Source: Goodfellowiella coeruleoviolacea
GTDB taxonomy: Bacteria; Actinomycetota; Actinomycetes; Mycobacteriales; Pseudonocardiaceae
DNA: 64,000 bases
Assembly: GCF_024171785.1 (NCBI RefSeq)
Contig: NZ_JAMTCK010000001.1
Span: 806,134-870,133, forward strand
Reading direction: 5' to 3'
Part shown: positions 1 to 9,627 of the stretch, piece after piece
Layout: every line of letters begins with the position of its first letter
Numbering within the stretch: the stretch's first letter is position 1
Made by a program: the position numbers and the translations under genes
The notes under the pieces: model-generated
What the model was told of the DNA's origin: nothing
Seen by the model: the letters and a program-made list of their open reading frames with translations, nothing else
Databases searched by the model: none

Positions 1-885
1 AGCCGGCAGACCTCGCTGATGCTGGCCGGCGCGCAGCTGGGCGTGACCATCTGCTCGCTGCTGCTGGGTCGCCTCGGCGAGCCCGCCGTGGTCCACCTGC
101 TGGAACTGGTGCTGCACCCGTTCGGCATCCCGGCCGTGGTGCTGCACTCGGTGGCGTTCGTCATCGCCGTGGCCCTGGTCACCGTGGCGCACGTGCTGAT
201 CGGCGAGATGGTGCCGAAGAACCTGGCCATCGCCAGCCCCGAGCGGCTGGCCCTGTGGCTGGTGCCGCCGCTGGCCGGCTTCGTCAAGATCACCCGTCCG
301 TTCATCGCCCTGCTCAACCTGATCGCCAACGGCGTGCTGCGCCTGGTGCGGGTGGAACCGCGCGACGAGCTGGCCACCTCCTACACCTCCGAGGAGATGG
401 CCGAGCTGATCAGCGAGTCCCGCCGGGAGGGGCTGCTGCACGACGCCGAACACCGCCGGCTGGCGCAGACCCTGTCCTCCACCGAGCGCACCGTGGCCGA
501 CGTGGTGGTCCCGGTGGAGCAGCTGACCACGCTGCCGGAGCGGCCCACCCTGGGTGACGTGGAGGACGCGGTGGCGCACACCGGGTTCTCCCGCTACCCG
601 CTGCGCGGCCGCAACGGGCGGCTGGTCGGCTACCTGCACGTCAAGGACGTGCTGGACCAGGCGGGCGCCGACCCGGCCACCCCGGTGCCGCCGGGCCGCG
701 TGCGGGGCCTGCCCGAGCTGCCCACCGACGCCCGGCTGGACGACGCGCTGGCCGCGCTGCGCCGGGCCCGCAGCCACCTGGCCAAGGCCGTCGCACCGGA
801 CGGCCGGGTGCTCGGCGTGGTGGCGTTGGAGGACCTGCTGGAGGAGTACGTGGGCCGGGTGCGGGACAGCACCCACATCCACTAG
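1..885 (+). CDS. CNNM/CorC (hemolysin C)-family membrane protein with CBS domains, 5' partial
   Basis: The reading frame is open from base 1, so the N-terminus lies outside the window; about 294 residues remain. The first ~110 residues hold hydrophobic segments of the DUF21/CNNM transmembrane domain, including the family-typical HVLIGEMVPKNLAI stretch. The following soluble part (from about TSEEMAELI) is a CBS-pair domain with the usual phrase GFSRYPL. The C-terminal CorC/HlyC transporter-associated domain seems absent, because the protein ends soon after ALEDLLEEYVGRV. The family is linked to divalent cation (Mg/Co) efflux or tolerance; the substrate cannot be told here. The stop overlaps the convergent MFS gene by 4 bp within CTAG. 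Family call is firm, substrate is not. Confidence 0.85.
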   Translation, partial: SRQTSLMLAGAQLGVTICSLLLGRLGEPAVVHLLELVLHPFGIPAVVLHSVAFVIAVALVTVAHVLIGEMVPKNLAIASPERLALWLVPPLAGFVKITRPFIALLNLIANGVLRLVRVEPRDELATSYTSEEMAELISESRREGLLHDAEHRRLAQTLSSTERTVADVVVPVEQLTTLPERPTLGDVEDAVAHTGFSRYPLRGRNGRLVGYLHVKDVLDQAGADPATPVPPGRVRGLPELPTDARLDDALAALRRARSHLAKAVAPDGRVLGVVALEDLLEEYVGRVRDSTHIH

Positions 886-2207
886 TCCGCCTCCGGGGCG
901 GGTGGGGTGGCCGTCGTGGTCGCCCCACCCGACTGGCCGGCGCCGGCCGCGTGCCTGGCCTGTTCGGCGGCGACGAACCGCGCCGGCGAGATCGCGCGCC
1001 ACACCAGCACCAGCCCGACGGCCTCGACCAGAGCGGCCACCACCCACACCGCCCGCAGCCCCCAGTGCGCCGCGACGAGGCCGCTCACCAACGCCCCGAC
1101 CGGCAGCAACCCCCAGGACAGGGCCCGGTGGCTGGTGAGCACCCGGCCGAGCAGCTCGGGCGGGGTGAACCGCTGGCGACTGGTCTGCGAGCTGACGTTC
1201 CACAGCAGGGTGGATCCGGCCTGGACGACGAGGATCAGCGCGATCAGCTGCCACCACGGCGGCACCACCGCCAGCAGCGCCATCGTGCTGATGCCCACGA
1301 GCAGGCTGGCCCGCATCACCGCGGCGTAGCCGAACCGACCGATGAGCCGGCCGGCCACCACCGAGGACAGCAGCCAGCCCACGGACATGCCGCCGAGCAG
1401 CAGGCCGTAGCCGGTGCTGTCCAGCCCGAGCAGGCGCGTGCCGTAGAGCACGAACGTGGCCATGCCGACCTGCCAGGCGAACGACGAGATGGCCACGCTC
1501 AGCGTGATGGCCCGCAGCAGCTGGCTGTTGACCAGGTAGACCAGGCCCTCCCGGATGTCCCGCAGCGGGTGGAACCGCCCGGGCCGGGCGGTCGGCGCGG
1601 GCACGGTGAGGACGCGGGTGAACGCCAGCGCGACCAGGTTGGCCAGCACCGCCACCCACGCGGGCAGGCCGACCCACCACGCCAGCAGCACCCCGGTGAG
1701 CGGCGGCACCACGAACCGCACCAGCCCCTGGTCGATCACCATCAGCCGGGCGTTGGCGGAGTTCAGCCGGTCAGCCCCGACCACGTCGGGCAGCAGCGCG
1801 CCGGTGGCCCCCTCGCTGACCACCTGGCCGCTGCCCACCACGAACGCCACGACCACCAGCGCCGCCAGCGACAGCTGCTGGCCGCCGGCCAGCACGGCCA
1901 GCACGGTCGCGGCCAGCAGCTGCGCGACCAGCGCGCCCACCAGCACCGCCAGCCGGCGCACCCGGTCCAGCAGCACGCCGACGAACAGCGACAACAGCAC
2001 CCACGGCAGGTCACGGGCCACGGTCACCAGGGACACGCCCACCGGGTCGGCGGTCACCGACAGCGCGACCAGCGGCAGCACCGTCACCATCAGCCCGTCG
2101 GCAGCGGCCGAGGCCACGGCAACGCCCTGCAGCCCGAGCCAGCCGGTGTTCCGGGCACGCCGGCCACGCCGTCCCGGGGCACCGCCGTTGATCACCTCAC
2201 CAGCCAT
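882..2207 (-). CDS. MFS transporter (drug efflux-like, enterobactin exporter-like fold)
   Basis: A 441-residue integral membrane protein with about 12 hydrophobic segments. After the first helices comes DLPWVLLSLFVGVLLDRVRRL, resembling the MFS loop 2-3 motif GxLxDRxxRR. This arrangement is typical of the MFS_3/EntS-like exporters of actinomycetes. The N-terminus (MAGEVINGGAPGRRGRRARN) and C-terminus (rich in Ala, Gly, Thr) are cytosolic low-complexity tails. The start ATG at 2207 is the most upstream reasonable one. It stands alone, convergent with the CNNM gene, so the substrate is unknown; export of a small hydrophobic compound is only an inference from the family. Confidence 0.85.
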   Translation of the reverse strand: MAGEVINGGAPGRRGRRARNTGWLGLQGVAVASAAADGLMVTVLPLVALSVTADPVGVSLVTVARDLPWVLLSLFVGVLLDRVRRLAVLVGALVAQLLAATVLAVLAGGQQLSLAALVVVAFVVGSGQVVSEGATGALLPDVVGADRLNSANARLMVIDQGLVRFVVPPLTGVLLAWWVGLPAWVAVLANLVALAFTRVLTVPAPTARPGRFHPLRDIREGLVYLVNSQLLRAITLSVAISSFAWQVGMATFVLYGTRLLGLDSTGYGLLLGGMSVGWLLSSVVAGRLIGRFGYAAVMRASLLVGISTMALLAVVPPWWQLIALILVVQAGSTLLWNVSSQTSRQRFTPPELLGRVLTSHRALSWGLLPVGALVSGLVAAHWGLRAVWVVAALVEAVGLVLVWRAISPARFVAAEQARHAAGAGQSGGATTTATPPAPEAD

Positions 2208-2280
2208 ACCCCTCAGCTTGGCCGCATGCGCCGGGCCGCGGCGAGTGCTTTATCCGCCCACCGGCCCGGCGCCGGGTTGC

Positions 2281-3720
2281 TCAGCGATCCGACGGCACCA
2301 CCCGCACGTCCCACGTGCAGTTGCCGTACAGACAGCCGTTGGCCTTCACCACAGCACTCTGGTCGTCATCGGCTTTCCGCCAGGAGCCGAACACGTGGAA
2401 CCCGTACTGGCCGGCGGGAACATCGGTGAACCTGACCAGGCCGGTGCCGTCCGCGGTGGCCATCGCCACCACCCGCCGGGTGTCCCGATCCAGCAGGCCG
2501 ATGGTCACCCCGGCGATGGCCGCCTCGTCCGCGTCGCGGTCACCACTGCCGTTGGTGTCCTGGAACGCGTGCGACTCGATGCTGCCGGTGCGCCCAGGGA
2601 CCTTGGCCCGGCTGGCCGCCACAACGTTGGCCTCCGGATCATCGAAGCCGAAGTCGCATGCGATCCGGACGAGCCCGTAGTCGATCGCGTGCTCCGGCAC
2701 CTTCTCCGAGACGGTGAACACGGCACCGCTGTTGGCCGGAACCCGCACTCCGGCAGCGATGGGGCTCAGGTCACCCCAGCCGCTCATGTCCAGCCCCAGG
2801 TCGTGAAGGTTGCCGATGTGGTTGCAGTTGGCGATGACCCCGTGGAGCGGCACCGACCCCTTGTTGGTCAGGGTGATCTTCAGCTCCGCCGTCTCACCCG
2901 GCTGGTAGCTGTCCTTGGTGAACGCGATGGCGGCGGTCATCGTCTCGGTGAACGGCCGCACCGCGGGAATGCGCAGGTCGCGGTTGGCATCGCCCTGGTC
3001 GACCTCGATGATCCGGCTCCGAGTGGTCCAGCCAGGCACGTGGAACGTGGTGCGGTAGGGCACCGTCGCCACCCCGGTGAGGCTGAACCGGCCCGTGGCG
3101 TCCGTGGTCGTGGTGTGCGTGTCGTCGCCGTACAGCGTGCTGCCCAGGTTCACCTCGGCGCCGGCCGCCTCCTCACCGGGATCGACCGCCTCGTTGCCGT
3201 TGACATCTCTGAACACCACCCCGCCGACGTCGCCGACGGTCGGCACCACGGCCGCGCTCGCAGTGGTGATGACCAGCGCCCCTGAACCGGTGCTGATGTA
3301 TCCCTTGACCGTGACCTCGGTCGCGTTCGGGTTGCCCACGCGCCCGGTGAGCACCTGGATGTGCCTGCCGCCGGCCGGGATGGTGACGCCGGTGTCGAGT
3401 TCACCCCAGAACGGAGCGAGCAGCGTCAGCCGGGTGGGTTCGAGGAGAGAGCTGATGCCACGCACACCGTCCACCGCCGCGTCGCCGACGTTGGTGATGG
3501 TGACGGTGACCCGTGCGAACTCGCCGGTGTGATAACTGGTTTTGTCGAACGCCGAGGTGACCTGGAGTTGTGCCTGGGCGGCGCTGGACGGACCGACCGG
3601 CGACACCATGCCCGGCTCGGCCACCGCCACCCCGGCCATGACCGGCCCGACGAGGGCGAGGCCGAGGGCTAGCGACGCCACCCGTCGACCAATGTGAAAA
3701 CGGGACACAACGACCCCCAT
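2281..3720 (-). CDS. secreted protein with SdrD B-like repeats
   Basis: A 479-residue exported protein. Residues ~1-34 form a signal peptide (positively charged start, then LALGLALVGPVMAGVAVAEP, with cleavage likely after AVA). Two similar modules follow. Each has an Ig-like stretch (FDKTSYHTGEFARVTVTITN and FTKDSYQPGETAELKITLTN) plus an SdrD/Cna-B-like stretch with a calcium-loop-type DxNGNxxxDPGEE or DTNGSGDRDADE sequence. No LPXTG or transmembrane anchor is seen at the C-terminus, so it is probably released or loosely cell-wall associated. The role is unknown; surface adhesion or a structural function is only what the domain family suggests. Confidence 0.75.
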   Translation of the reverse strand: MGVVVSRFHIGRRVASLALGLALVGPVMAGVAVAEPGMVSPVGPSSAAQAQLQVTSAFDKTSYHTGEFARVTVTITNVGDAAVDGVRGISSLLEPTRLTLLAPFWGELDTGVTIPAGGRHIQVLTGRVGNPNATEVTVKGYISTGSGALVITTASAAVVPTVGDVGGVVFRDVNGNEAVDPGEEAAGAEVNLGSTLYGDDTHTTTTDATGRFSLTGVATVPYRTTFHVPGWTTRSRIIEVDQGDANRDLRIPAVRPFTETMTAAIAFTKDSYQPGETAELKITLTNKGSVPLHGVIANCNHIGNLHDLGLDMSGWGDLSPIAAGVRVPANSGAVFTVSEKVPEHAIDYGLVRIACDFGFDDPEANVVAASRAKVPGRTGSIESHAFQDTNGSGDRDADEAAIAGVTIGLLDRDTRRVVAMATADGTGLVRFTDVPAGQYGFHVFGSWRKADDDQSAVVKANGCLYGNCTWDVRVVPSDR

Positions 3721-4080
3721 GGTTTGGTCGCCCCCCGACAGCGACAGGCTCAGCAGCCGATGTCGTCGCGGTTGCCACGCCTCGGCTGCGGTGTGGGGTA
3801 CACCCTAAAGTCGTGGTGTCGGGCCGCATGGGGCCTTTCGCGATCTCGTCGGCGAAGTGGTCGTCCCGGCGGCCGGCACTGTCGGCCAGACGGCGCAGCA
3901 CCGCTGCTTCACTCGATCAGGCGACCTCACGCGATCACCATGGGTAACTTCACCCACCACTCAGCTTTGGGCTGTTAGCGTGAATTGCACCGTGCGAAGG
4001 CAGTCGGGGGACGTGACGCACGCGGTGCCGACTACGGACTGAAGTTTTGCGCCGTGACAGGCATTTGAAGGGGACGAGTG
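3721..4080. other. divergent intergenic region, no gene seen
   Basis: This 360-bp stretch separates the secreted SdrD-like protein (leftward) from the solute-binding-like protein (rightward) and must hold both promoters. It is less GC-rich in places (for example TACACCCTAAAG near 3797 and CCATGGGTAACTTCACC near 3937). I found no convincing open frame with codon bias, hairpin or repeat in it. Confidence 0.5.
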
Positions 4081-5274
4081 ATGGGTCGACACCGCACCCT
4101 GCGGACCAGGGTTCGGCGAGGCATCGCCCGATGGCCGATCGTGGTCACCGGTCTGGTGGCCGTGCTGCTGCTCGGGTGGTTCGGGTGGACGTGGTTGGGC
4201 GGGCAGTTGGACCGCAGGGCCTCGGCTGAGGCGGGCACCTGCGCGGAGGGGCAGGCCACGCTGCGCATCGCGGTCACGCCGAGCGCGGCCGACGCCATCC
4301 GGGACGTGGCCCAGGAGTGGAGCGGTCAGCGGCCGATCGTCTACGACCACTGCATCCGGGTCGAGGTGCAGCCGATCGACGCCAGGACCGCGCTGGACGC
4401 GCTGACCCAGGGCTGGGACGAGGGCCGGCTGGGCAGCCGGCCGCAGGCGTGGCTGCCCGATTCCACGTTGTGGACCAACCAGTTGGCCCAGCGCAGTCCG
4501 GCCGCGGTCGGCTCGTCAGCCAGGTCGGTGGCGACCAGTCCGGTGCTGCTGGCCGTGTCCGAGCAGGCCGCCGGCGCGCTGCGCACGGCGACACCGCCGC
4601 GCTGGGCCGAGCTGCCGGCGCTGTCCTCGGCCCCGGACGGCTGGGCCCGCTACGGCCAGCCCGGCTGGGGTGCCCTGCGGGTGGCGCTGCCCGCGCCACC
4701 GGCCAACCCGGCCAGTGCCCTGGCCGTCCAGGCCGTGCTGGCCGACGCCAACGGCGGCCAACTGGGACCGGACACCGTGGCCGGACAGCAGGCCGGCACC
4801 GCGATCAGCCAGCTCGCCTCGGGCGCGGCCGGTTCACCGGGCACCGTGACCGAGGCGCTGGGCGCGGTGGCGGGAAACCAGCTCCCTGGCACCGGGTTCA
4901 GCGCGGTTCCCGCGCTGGAGGTGGACCTGTACCGGCACAACACCGGCAAGGACGGCGCCGGCGCCGGCGCACCGCTGACCGGGCTGGCTCTCGGCGGTGC
5001 CACGCCCGTGGCCGACTTCCCGTACCTGCCGCTGTCCGCGCAGTGGGCCAACGAGGCGCAGGCGCGGGCCGCTCAGAAGTTCCGGGAGTTCCTGGACGAA
5101 CCGGCGGCCAGGCGGATCCTCGCCGCGGCCGGGCTGCGGGTGAGCGGCGACGCGGCACACCCCACCGCGCCCGGCCTGGACTGGCCGGCGCAGGACCAGC
5201 CGCTGCCGCCGGTGGACGCGGCCACGGCCGAGCAGATCACCGGCGCGTGGGCCGGCGCCACCCAGGGCGGCTGA
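4081..5274 (+). CDS. membrane-anchored substrate-binding-domain protein
   Basis: A 397-residue protein. A short basic N-terminus (MGRHRTLRTRVRRGIAR) is followed by one transmembrane helix at ~20-42 (VVTGLVAVLLLGWFGWTWL) and then an extracytoplasmic periplasmic-binding-protein type 2 domain (TLRIAVTPSAADAIRDVAQE; LPDSTLWTNQLA). Actinobacterial relatives often carry a C-terminal von Willebrand A domain after such a binding domain; here the protein ends before one would begin. ATG 4081 is preferred over GTG 4078 because the AAGGGG at 4069-4074 sits 6 bases upstream of it. No transporter genes adjoin, so the ligand and partner are unknown. Confidence 0.7.
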   Translation: MGRHRTLRTRVRRGIARWPIVVTGLVAVLLLGWFGWTWLGGQLDRRASAEAGTCAEGQATLRIAVTPSAADAIRDVAQEWSGQRPIVYDHCIRVEVQPIDARTALDALTQGWDEGRLGSRPQAWLPDSTLWTNQLAQRSPAAVGSSARSVATSPVLLAVSEQAAGALRTATPPRWAELPALSSAPDGWARYGQPGWGALRVALPAPPANPASALAVQAVLADANGGQLGPDTVAGQQAGTAISQLASGAAGSPGTVTEALGAVAGNQLPGTGFSAVPALEVDLYRHNTGKDGAGAGAPLTGLALGGATPVADFPYLPLSAQWANEAQARAAQKFREFLDEPAARRILAAAGLRVSGDAAHPTAPGLDWPAQDQPLPPVDAATAEQITGAWAGATQGG

Positions 5275-5280
5275 GCCAGC

Positions 5281-5317
5281 GTGGGCCGGGCGGCTGGACC
5301 TCCAGCCCCCGGCCCAC
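5281..5317. terminator. bidirectional hairpin terminator
   Basis: GTGGGCCGG pairs with CCGGCCCAC, and the inner GGCTGGA pairs with TCCAGCC, giving a long, nearly perfect stem. It lies between the stop of the solute-binding gene and the stop of convergent gcvP. There is no T-tract, as is usual for high-GC actinobacterial terminators. Confidence 0.7.
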
Positions 5318-5338
5318 CAACACCCCGGCCCGTCGGCG

Positions 5339-8242
5339 TCAGCCGCTGTAGGCGCTGATCGGCGGGCAGGAGCAGACCAGGTTGCGGTCGCCCTTGGCGC
5401 CGTCGATCCGCCGCACCGGCGGCCACACCTTGGGCCGGTCCGTGCCGGCCGGGAACACCGCGGTCCGCCGGTCGTAGCCGTGGTTCCACTCACCGGCCAG
5501 GCAGGCCGCGGTGTGCGGGGCGTTGCGCAGCGGGTTGTCGTCGGCCGGCCACTCGCCCGAGCCGACCCGGTCGATCTCGCGCCTGATCGAGATCATCGCG
5601 TCGCAGAACCGGTCCAGCTCGGCCAGGTCCTCGCTCTCGGTCGGCTCCACCATCAGCGTGCCGGCCACCGGGAAGGACATGGTCGGGGCGTGCAGGCCGT
5701 AGTCGGCCAGCCGCTTGGCCACGTCGTCCACGGTCACGCCGGTGGCCTTGGTGATCGCCCGCAGGTCGAGGATGCACTCGTGGGCGACGAACCCGTCGGC
5801 GCCGGTGTAGAGCACGGGGAAGTGCTCGTCCAGCCGGCGCGCCACGTAGTTGGCGGCGGCGACCGCGGTCAGCGTGGCCCGGCGCAGCCCGTCCGCGCCC
5901 ATCATCCGCACGTAGGTCCAGGAGATGGGCAGGATCGAGGCGCTGCCCCACGGCGCCGCGCTGATCGGCCCGACCCCGGTGGCCGGGCCGGCCTGCGGCT
6001 GCAGCGGGTGGTTGGGCAGGTACGGCGCCAGGTGGGCGCGCACCCCGATCGGGCCGACGCCGGGACCGCCGCCGCCGTGCGGGATGCAGAACGTCTTGTG
6101 CAGGTTCAGGTGCGAGACGTCCGCGCCGAACTTGCCGTACTGGGCCAGGCCGATCAGCGCGTTCAGGTTGGCGCCGTCCACGTAGACCTGGCCGCCGGCC
6201 TCGTGCACCAGCGCGCACACCTCGCGCACGGTGTCCTCGTACACGCCGTGCGTCGACGGGTAGGTGATCATGATGGCGGCCAGGTCGGCGCGGTGCGCCG
6301 CCACGGTTTCCCGCAGGTGCGCCATGTCGATGTTGCCGGCGTCGTCGCAGCGCACCACCACGACCCGCATGCCGGCCATCACCGCGCTGGCCGCGTTGGT
6401 GCCGTGCGCGCTGGCCGGGATCAGGCAGACGTCCCTGGCGGCCTGGCCCTGGGCGTGGTGGTAGGCGCGGATGGCCAGCAGGCCGGCGAACTCGCCCTGG
6501 CTGCCGGCGTTGGGCTGCAGGCTGACCGCGTCGTAGCCGGTGATCTGGGCCAGCCAGCCGGACAGGTCGTCGATGATCCGCAGCATGCCCTCGGCGTCCT
6601 CGACCGGGGCGAACGGGTGCAGGTCGGCGAACTCCGGCCAGGTGATCGGTTCCATCTCGGCGGTGGCGTTGAGCTTCATGGTGCAGGAGCCGAGCGGGAT
6701 CATCGTCCGGTCCAGGGCGAGGTCCTTGTCGGACAGGGCCCGCAGGTAGCGCAGCAGCGCCGTCTCCGACCGGTGCGCGTGGAAGACCGGGTGGGTCAGG
6801 TACTCGGAGGTGCGGAGCTGGTCCTCGGGCAGCGCGTCCGGGGTGTCCCCGTCCAGTTCGTCGGCCGACCGGGTCGGCCGGCCGGTGGCCAGCACCGCGT
6901 CGAAGGCCCGCCAGACCAGGTCGAGGTGGGCGCGGGTGGTGGTCTCGGCGCAGGCGATGCCCACGTGGTCGGCGTCGGCCAGGCGCAGGTTCACGCCGAG
7001 TTCCCGGGCACCGGCCACCACCTGGGCGGCCTGACCGGGCACGCGCACCAGCAGCGTGTCGAAGAAGTGCTCGTGCACCACGTGGGCGCCGCGCTCGCGC
7101 AGCCCGGCGGCCAGCACGGCCGCCATCCGGTGGGCCCGGGTGGCGATGGCGCGCAGCCCCTCGGGGCCGTGGTAGACCGCGTACATCGCGGCCATCACGG
7201 CGAGCAGCACCTGGGCGGTGCAGATGTTGCTGGTCGCCTTCTCCCGGCGGATGTGCTGCTCACGGGTTTGCAGGGCGAGCCGGTAGGCGGGCGCGCCGTC
7301 CGCGTCCACGCTCACGCCGACCAGCCGGCCGGGCAGCTGGCGCTCCAGGCCGGTGCGCACCGCGAGGTAGCCGGCGTGCGGGCCACCGAACCCGATGGGC
7401 ACACCGAACCGCTGGGTGGACCCGACGACCACGTCCGCGCCGATCTCGCCGGGCGGGCGCAGCAGGGTGAGGGCGAGCGGGTCGGCGGCCACCACGGCCA
7501 TGGCGCCGCGCTGGTGGATCTGGTCGATCAGCTCCCGGTGGTCGCGCACGGCGCCGCTGGCGCCGGGGTAGGCCAGCAGCACACCGAAGAACTCACCGTC
7601 GGGCAGCCCCGAGGGGCCCTCGGCCAGATCGGCCAGCACGACCTCGATGTCCAGCGGCTCAGCCCTGGTCCGCAGCACCTCGATGGTCTGCGGCAGGCTG
7701 TCGGCGTCCACCACGAACCGGGCCGAGCGCGCCCGGCCGGCGCGGCGCACCAGGGTCATGGCCTCGGCCGCCGCGGTGGCCTCGTCGAGCATGGACGCGT
7801 TGGCCACGGGCAGGCCGGCCAGGTCGGCCACCATGGTCTGGAAGTTCAGCAGCGCCTCCAGCCGGCCCTGGGAGATCTCCGGCTGGTAGGGGGTGTACGC
7901 GGTGTACCAGGCGGGGTTCTCCAGCACGTTGCGCAGGATCACCGGCGGCGTGATCGTGCCGTGGTAGCCGAGGCCGATCATCTGCGTCATCGGCCGGTTG
8001 CGCCGCGCCAGCTCGCGCAGCTCGGCCAGGGCCTGGGTCTCGGTCGCCGGCTCGGGCAGGTCCATGACCAGGTCGCGTTCGCGGATCACCGAGGGGACCG
8101 CGCGCTGGGCGAGTTCCTCCAGCGAGCCCACCCCGATCACGTCCAGCATCCTGGCCAGTTCCGCCGGCCTGGGGCCGACGTGGCGATCCGCGAAGGGCGT
8201 GCCCTGTTCGAGCGCGGCGAGGGGAATGCGGTCCTGGGTCAT
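5339..8242 (-). CDS. gcvP: glycine dehydrogenase (aminomethyl-transferring), P-protein of glycine cleavage
   Basis: A 967-residue single-chain P-protein, the usual length when both halves are fused. It decarboxylates glycine using pyridoxal phosphate and passes the aminomethyl group to lipoyl-GcvH. The N-terminus has the family sequence [17 protein letters not shown]. The PLP-lysine region [16 protein letters not shown] and the Gly-rich loop are intact in the C-terminal half. ATG 8242 is preceded by GGAGG at 5-9 bases. The leader carries a tandem glycine riboswitch (8285-8520), so expression should respond to glycine. The H-protein gene lies 4 kb further along in the same conserved block; gcvT is not in the window. 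Confidence 0.97.
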   Translation of the reverse strand: MTQDRIPLAALEQGTPFADRHVGPRPAELARMLDVIGVGSLEELAQRAVPSVIRERDLVMDLPEPATETQALAELRELARRNRPMTQMIGLGYHGTITPPVILRNVLENPAWYTAYTPYQPEISQGRLEALLNFQTMVADLAGLPVANASMLDEATAAAEAMTLVRRAGRARSARFVVDADSLPQTIEVLRTRAEPLDIEVVLADLAEGPSGLPDGEFFGVLLAYPGASGAVRDHRELIDQIHQRGAMAVVAADPLALTLLRPPGEIGADVVVGSTQRFGVPIGFGGPHAGYLAVRTGLERQLPGRLVGVSVDADGAPAYRLALQTREQHIRREKATSNICTAQVLLAVMAAMYAVYHGPEGLRAIATRAHRMAAVLAAGLRERGAHVVHEHFFDTLLVRVPGQAAQVVAGARELGVNLRLADADHVGIACAETTTRAHLDLVWRAFDAVLATGRPTRSADELDGDTPDALPEDQLRTSEYLTHPVFHAHRSETALLRYLRALSDKDLALDRTMIPLGSCTMKLNATAEMEPITWPEFADLHPFAPVEDAEGMLRIIDDLSGWLAQITGYDAVSLQPNAGSQGEFAGLLAIRAYHHAQGQAARDVCLIPASAHGTNAASAVMAGMRVVVVRCDDAGNIDMAHLRETVAAHRADLAAIMITYPSTHGVYEDTVREVCALVHEAGGQVYVDGANLNALIGLAQYGKFGADVSHLNLHKTFCIPHGGGGPGVGPIGVRAHLAPYLPNHPLQPQAGPATGVGPISAAPWGSASILPISWTYVRMMGADGLRRATLTAVAAANYVARRLDEHFPVLYTGADGFVAHECILDLRAITKATGVTVDDVAKRLADYGLHAPTMSFPVAGTLMVEPTESEDLAELDRFCDAMISIRREIDRVGSGEWPADDNPLRNAPHTAACLAGEWNHGYDRRTAVFPAGTDRPKVWPPVRRIDGAKGDRNLVCSCPPISAYSG

Positions 8243-8284
8243 GGCGCCTCCGGCGGTTCGGGCACGCGGTCACTGCTTGCCGTT

Positions 8285-8520
8285 TGCCCTCCCCCTCTGT
8301 CGGTGCCCGCGCAGCGGACGCCTGAGAGCTTCACCCGTGGCGGGCCACGGGCTTGCACCGTCGGCGGGGCCGGTCCGGCCGTCTCGGCCGGGGTAGCCCT
8401 CTTTCCAGAGGCGTCTCACCCACACGGTCCTGGTCGCCTGAGAGGTTCCGGGGAGGATTTGCTCCTTCGGCGCCGGCTCCACCACCGGTACTGGTGATCG
8501 AACCGGACTCTCCCGCATGG
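8285..8520 (-). promoter_or_regulatory. tandem glycine riboswitch in the gcvP leader
   Basis: Read on the minus strand, the leader contains two copies of the glycine aptamer signature. Aptamer 1 (about 8516 to 8436) opens with GCGGGAGAGTCC, has GCCGAAGGAGCAA near 8475-8463 and closes with CCTCTCAGGC at 8445-8436. Aptamer 2 (about 8418 to 8318) has GACGGTGCAAGCCC in the middle and closes with GCTCTCAGGC at about 8329-8320. A further GACAGAGGGGGAGG follows at about 8300-8287. The linker holds ACCAGGACC. The element ends about 45 bases before the gcvP start, with the ribosome site at the end of the leader. Glycine binding is known to switch on gcv genes in this class; the output mode here is not evident. 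Confidence 0.9.
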
Positions 8521-9060
8521 GATCAGCGACTACGTGCGCAGCGTACCCGAGGCGACGTCCCTGACCAGGCATGCCTGACAGCTGCCCGGACGTCAGCCCG
8601 CGCTGCTGGCCGGCCACCCGCCGGACCTGCCGGCCGCGGTCCGGTACCCGGGGTACCCCGCTGCACCAGAATATTCAATTTCCGTCGCCCCTCCCCCGCC
8701 GGAGCGGCCCGAATAACACGGCGACCAGGTTTGCCGTTGATTTTTCCGGATCGACGCACACGCGTTCTCCGGGGAGTTCCCGGCAAGCCGGGACAACAAA
8801 GACCGAACCGATTCCGATCCGCACCACGGAATGAATTACCGGCGCACGACGGGACCGGGGCGGAAAAACAACTCACCGGGCGGCGCGCCGGGGACCCGGT
8901 GCCCGGCCGGGCAGGTGGACCGGCCGGCGCGCAACCCCACCCCCGGTCCGCGACCACCGGCCTCATCCCCGGACAACGGCGCTGACCTGCGTGAACACCC
9001 CACCAGCTGGCCGGCTGCGGCGCTGGGCGCGCTCCGGCCGAGGCGGCGGACCGGCCGGGC
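8521..9060. other. intergenic region upstream of the gcvP leader
   Basis: About 540 bp between the glycine riboswitch and the MerR gene stop (both leftward). It includes a comparatively AT-rich patch around 8665-8690 (CAGAATATTCAATTTCC) and another at 8730-8790, likely places for the promoter of the riboswitch-gcvP transcript. Short open frames exist on both strands but show no codon bias or ribosome site, so no gene is called. Confidence 0.4.
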
Positions 9061-9627
9061 TCACCCGGTGCGCCTGGCCCTGCGGCGCCGGGACAGTTCG
9101 TCGTCGCTGGTCGGGTTCACTTCCAGGCCGTCGGCCCGCTCCGCGGGAAACTCGTGGATGCTGCCGCTGATCTCGCGCATCGCCCCGCTGACCGCGATGC
9201 CGAACACGCCCTGGCCGCCCTGGAGCAGATCGACGACCTCCTCCGGCGAGGTGCATTCGTACACCGTGGTGCCATCGCTGAACAGGGTGATCTTGGCCAG
9301 GTCCTGCACCCCGCGCTGCCGCAGGTGTTCCACGGCGACCCGGATGTTCTGCAGGGAGACCCCGGTGTCCAACAGGCGCTTGACGACCTTGAGGACCAGA
9401 ATGTCCTTGAACGAGTACAGCCGCTGGCTCCCCGAACCGTGCGCACTCCTTATGGTCGGCGCGACCAGCCCGGTGCGGGCCCAGTAGTCGAGCTGACGGT
9501 AGGTGATGCCAGCGATCTGACAGGCAGCGGGACCCCGGTAGCCCACGAACTCGTCCGGCAGCGAGGAATCCGGGAACAACTCTCCCTGTTCTCCGATGTC
9601 GGCCCGAACGGGCGCTTCCTCGACCAC
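9061..9627 (-). CDS. MerR-family transcriptional regulator (Rv1830-like)
   Basis: A 188-residue protein with an N-terminal MerR-type winged helix (VGYRGPAACQIAGITYRQLDYWARTGLVAP), the wing RSAHGSGSQRLYSFKD, and an effector part that includes LDTGVSLQNIRVAVEHL. By sequence style and by position next to the DUF151 gene it corresponds to mycobacterial Rv1830. GTG 9627 is chosen because GGGGAGG lies 5 bases upstream; an in-frame GTG at 9681 is an alternative. A dyad (9800-9816) upstream may be its own operator. The regulated genes in this organism are not evident; no sensory cysteines are seen. Confidence 0.85.
   Translation of the reverse strand: MVEEAPVRADIGEQGELFPDSSLPDEFVGYRGPAACQIAGITYRQLDYWARTGLVAPTIRSAHGSGSQRLYSFKDILVLKVVKRLLDTGVSLQNIRVAVEHLRQRGVQDLAKITLFSDGTTVYECTSPEEVVDLLQGGQGVFGIAVSGAMREISGSIHEFPAERADGLEVNPTSDDELSRRRRARRTG

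Noticed and set aside
951-2429. Long plus-strand open frame opposite the MFS transporter
   Set aside because: Gln/His/Arg/Gly-rich composition typical of the antisense of a GC-rich coding gene; no ribosome site or known domain.
5480-8497. 1005-codon plus-strand open frame opposite gcvP
   Set aside because: It is the antisense shadow of gcvP and also runs through the riboswitch; its composition (Val/Gly/Arg/His) is not protein-like.
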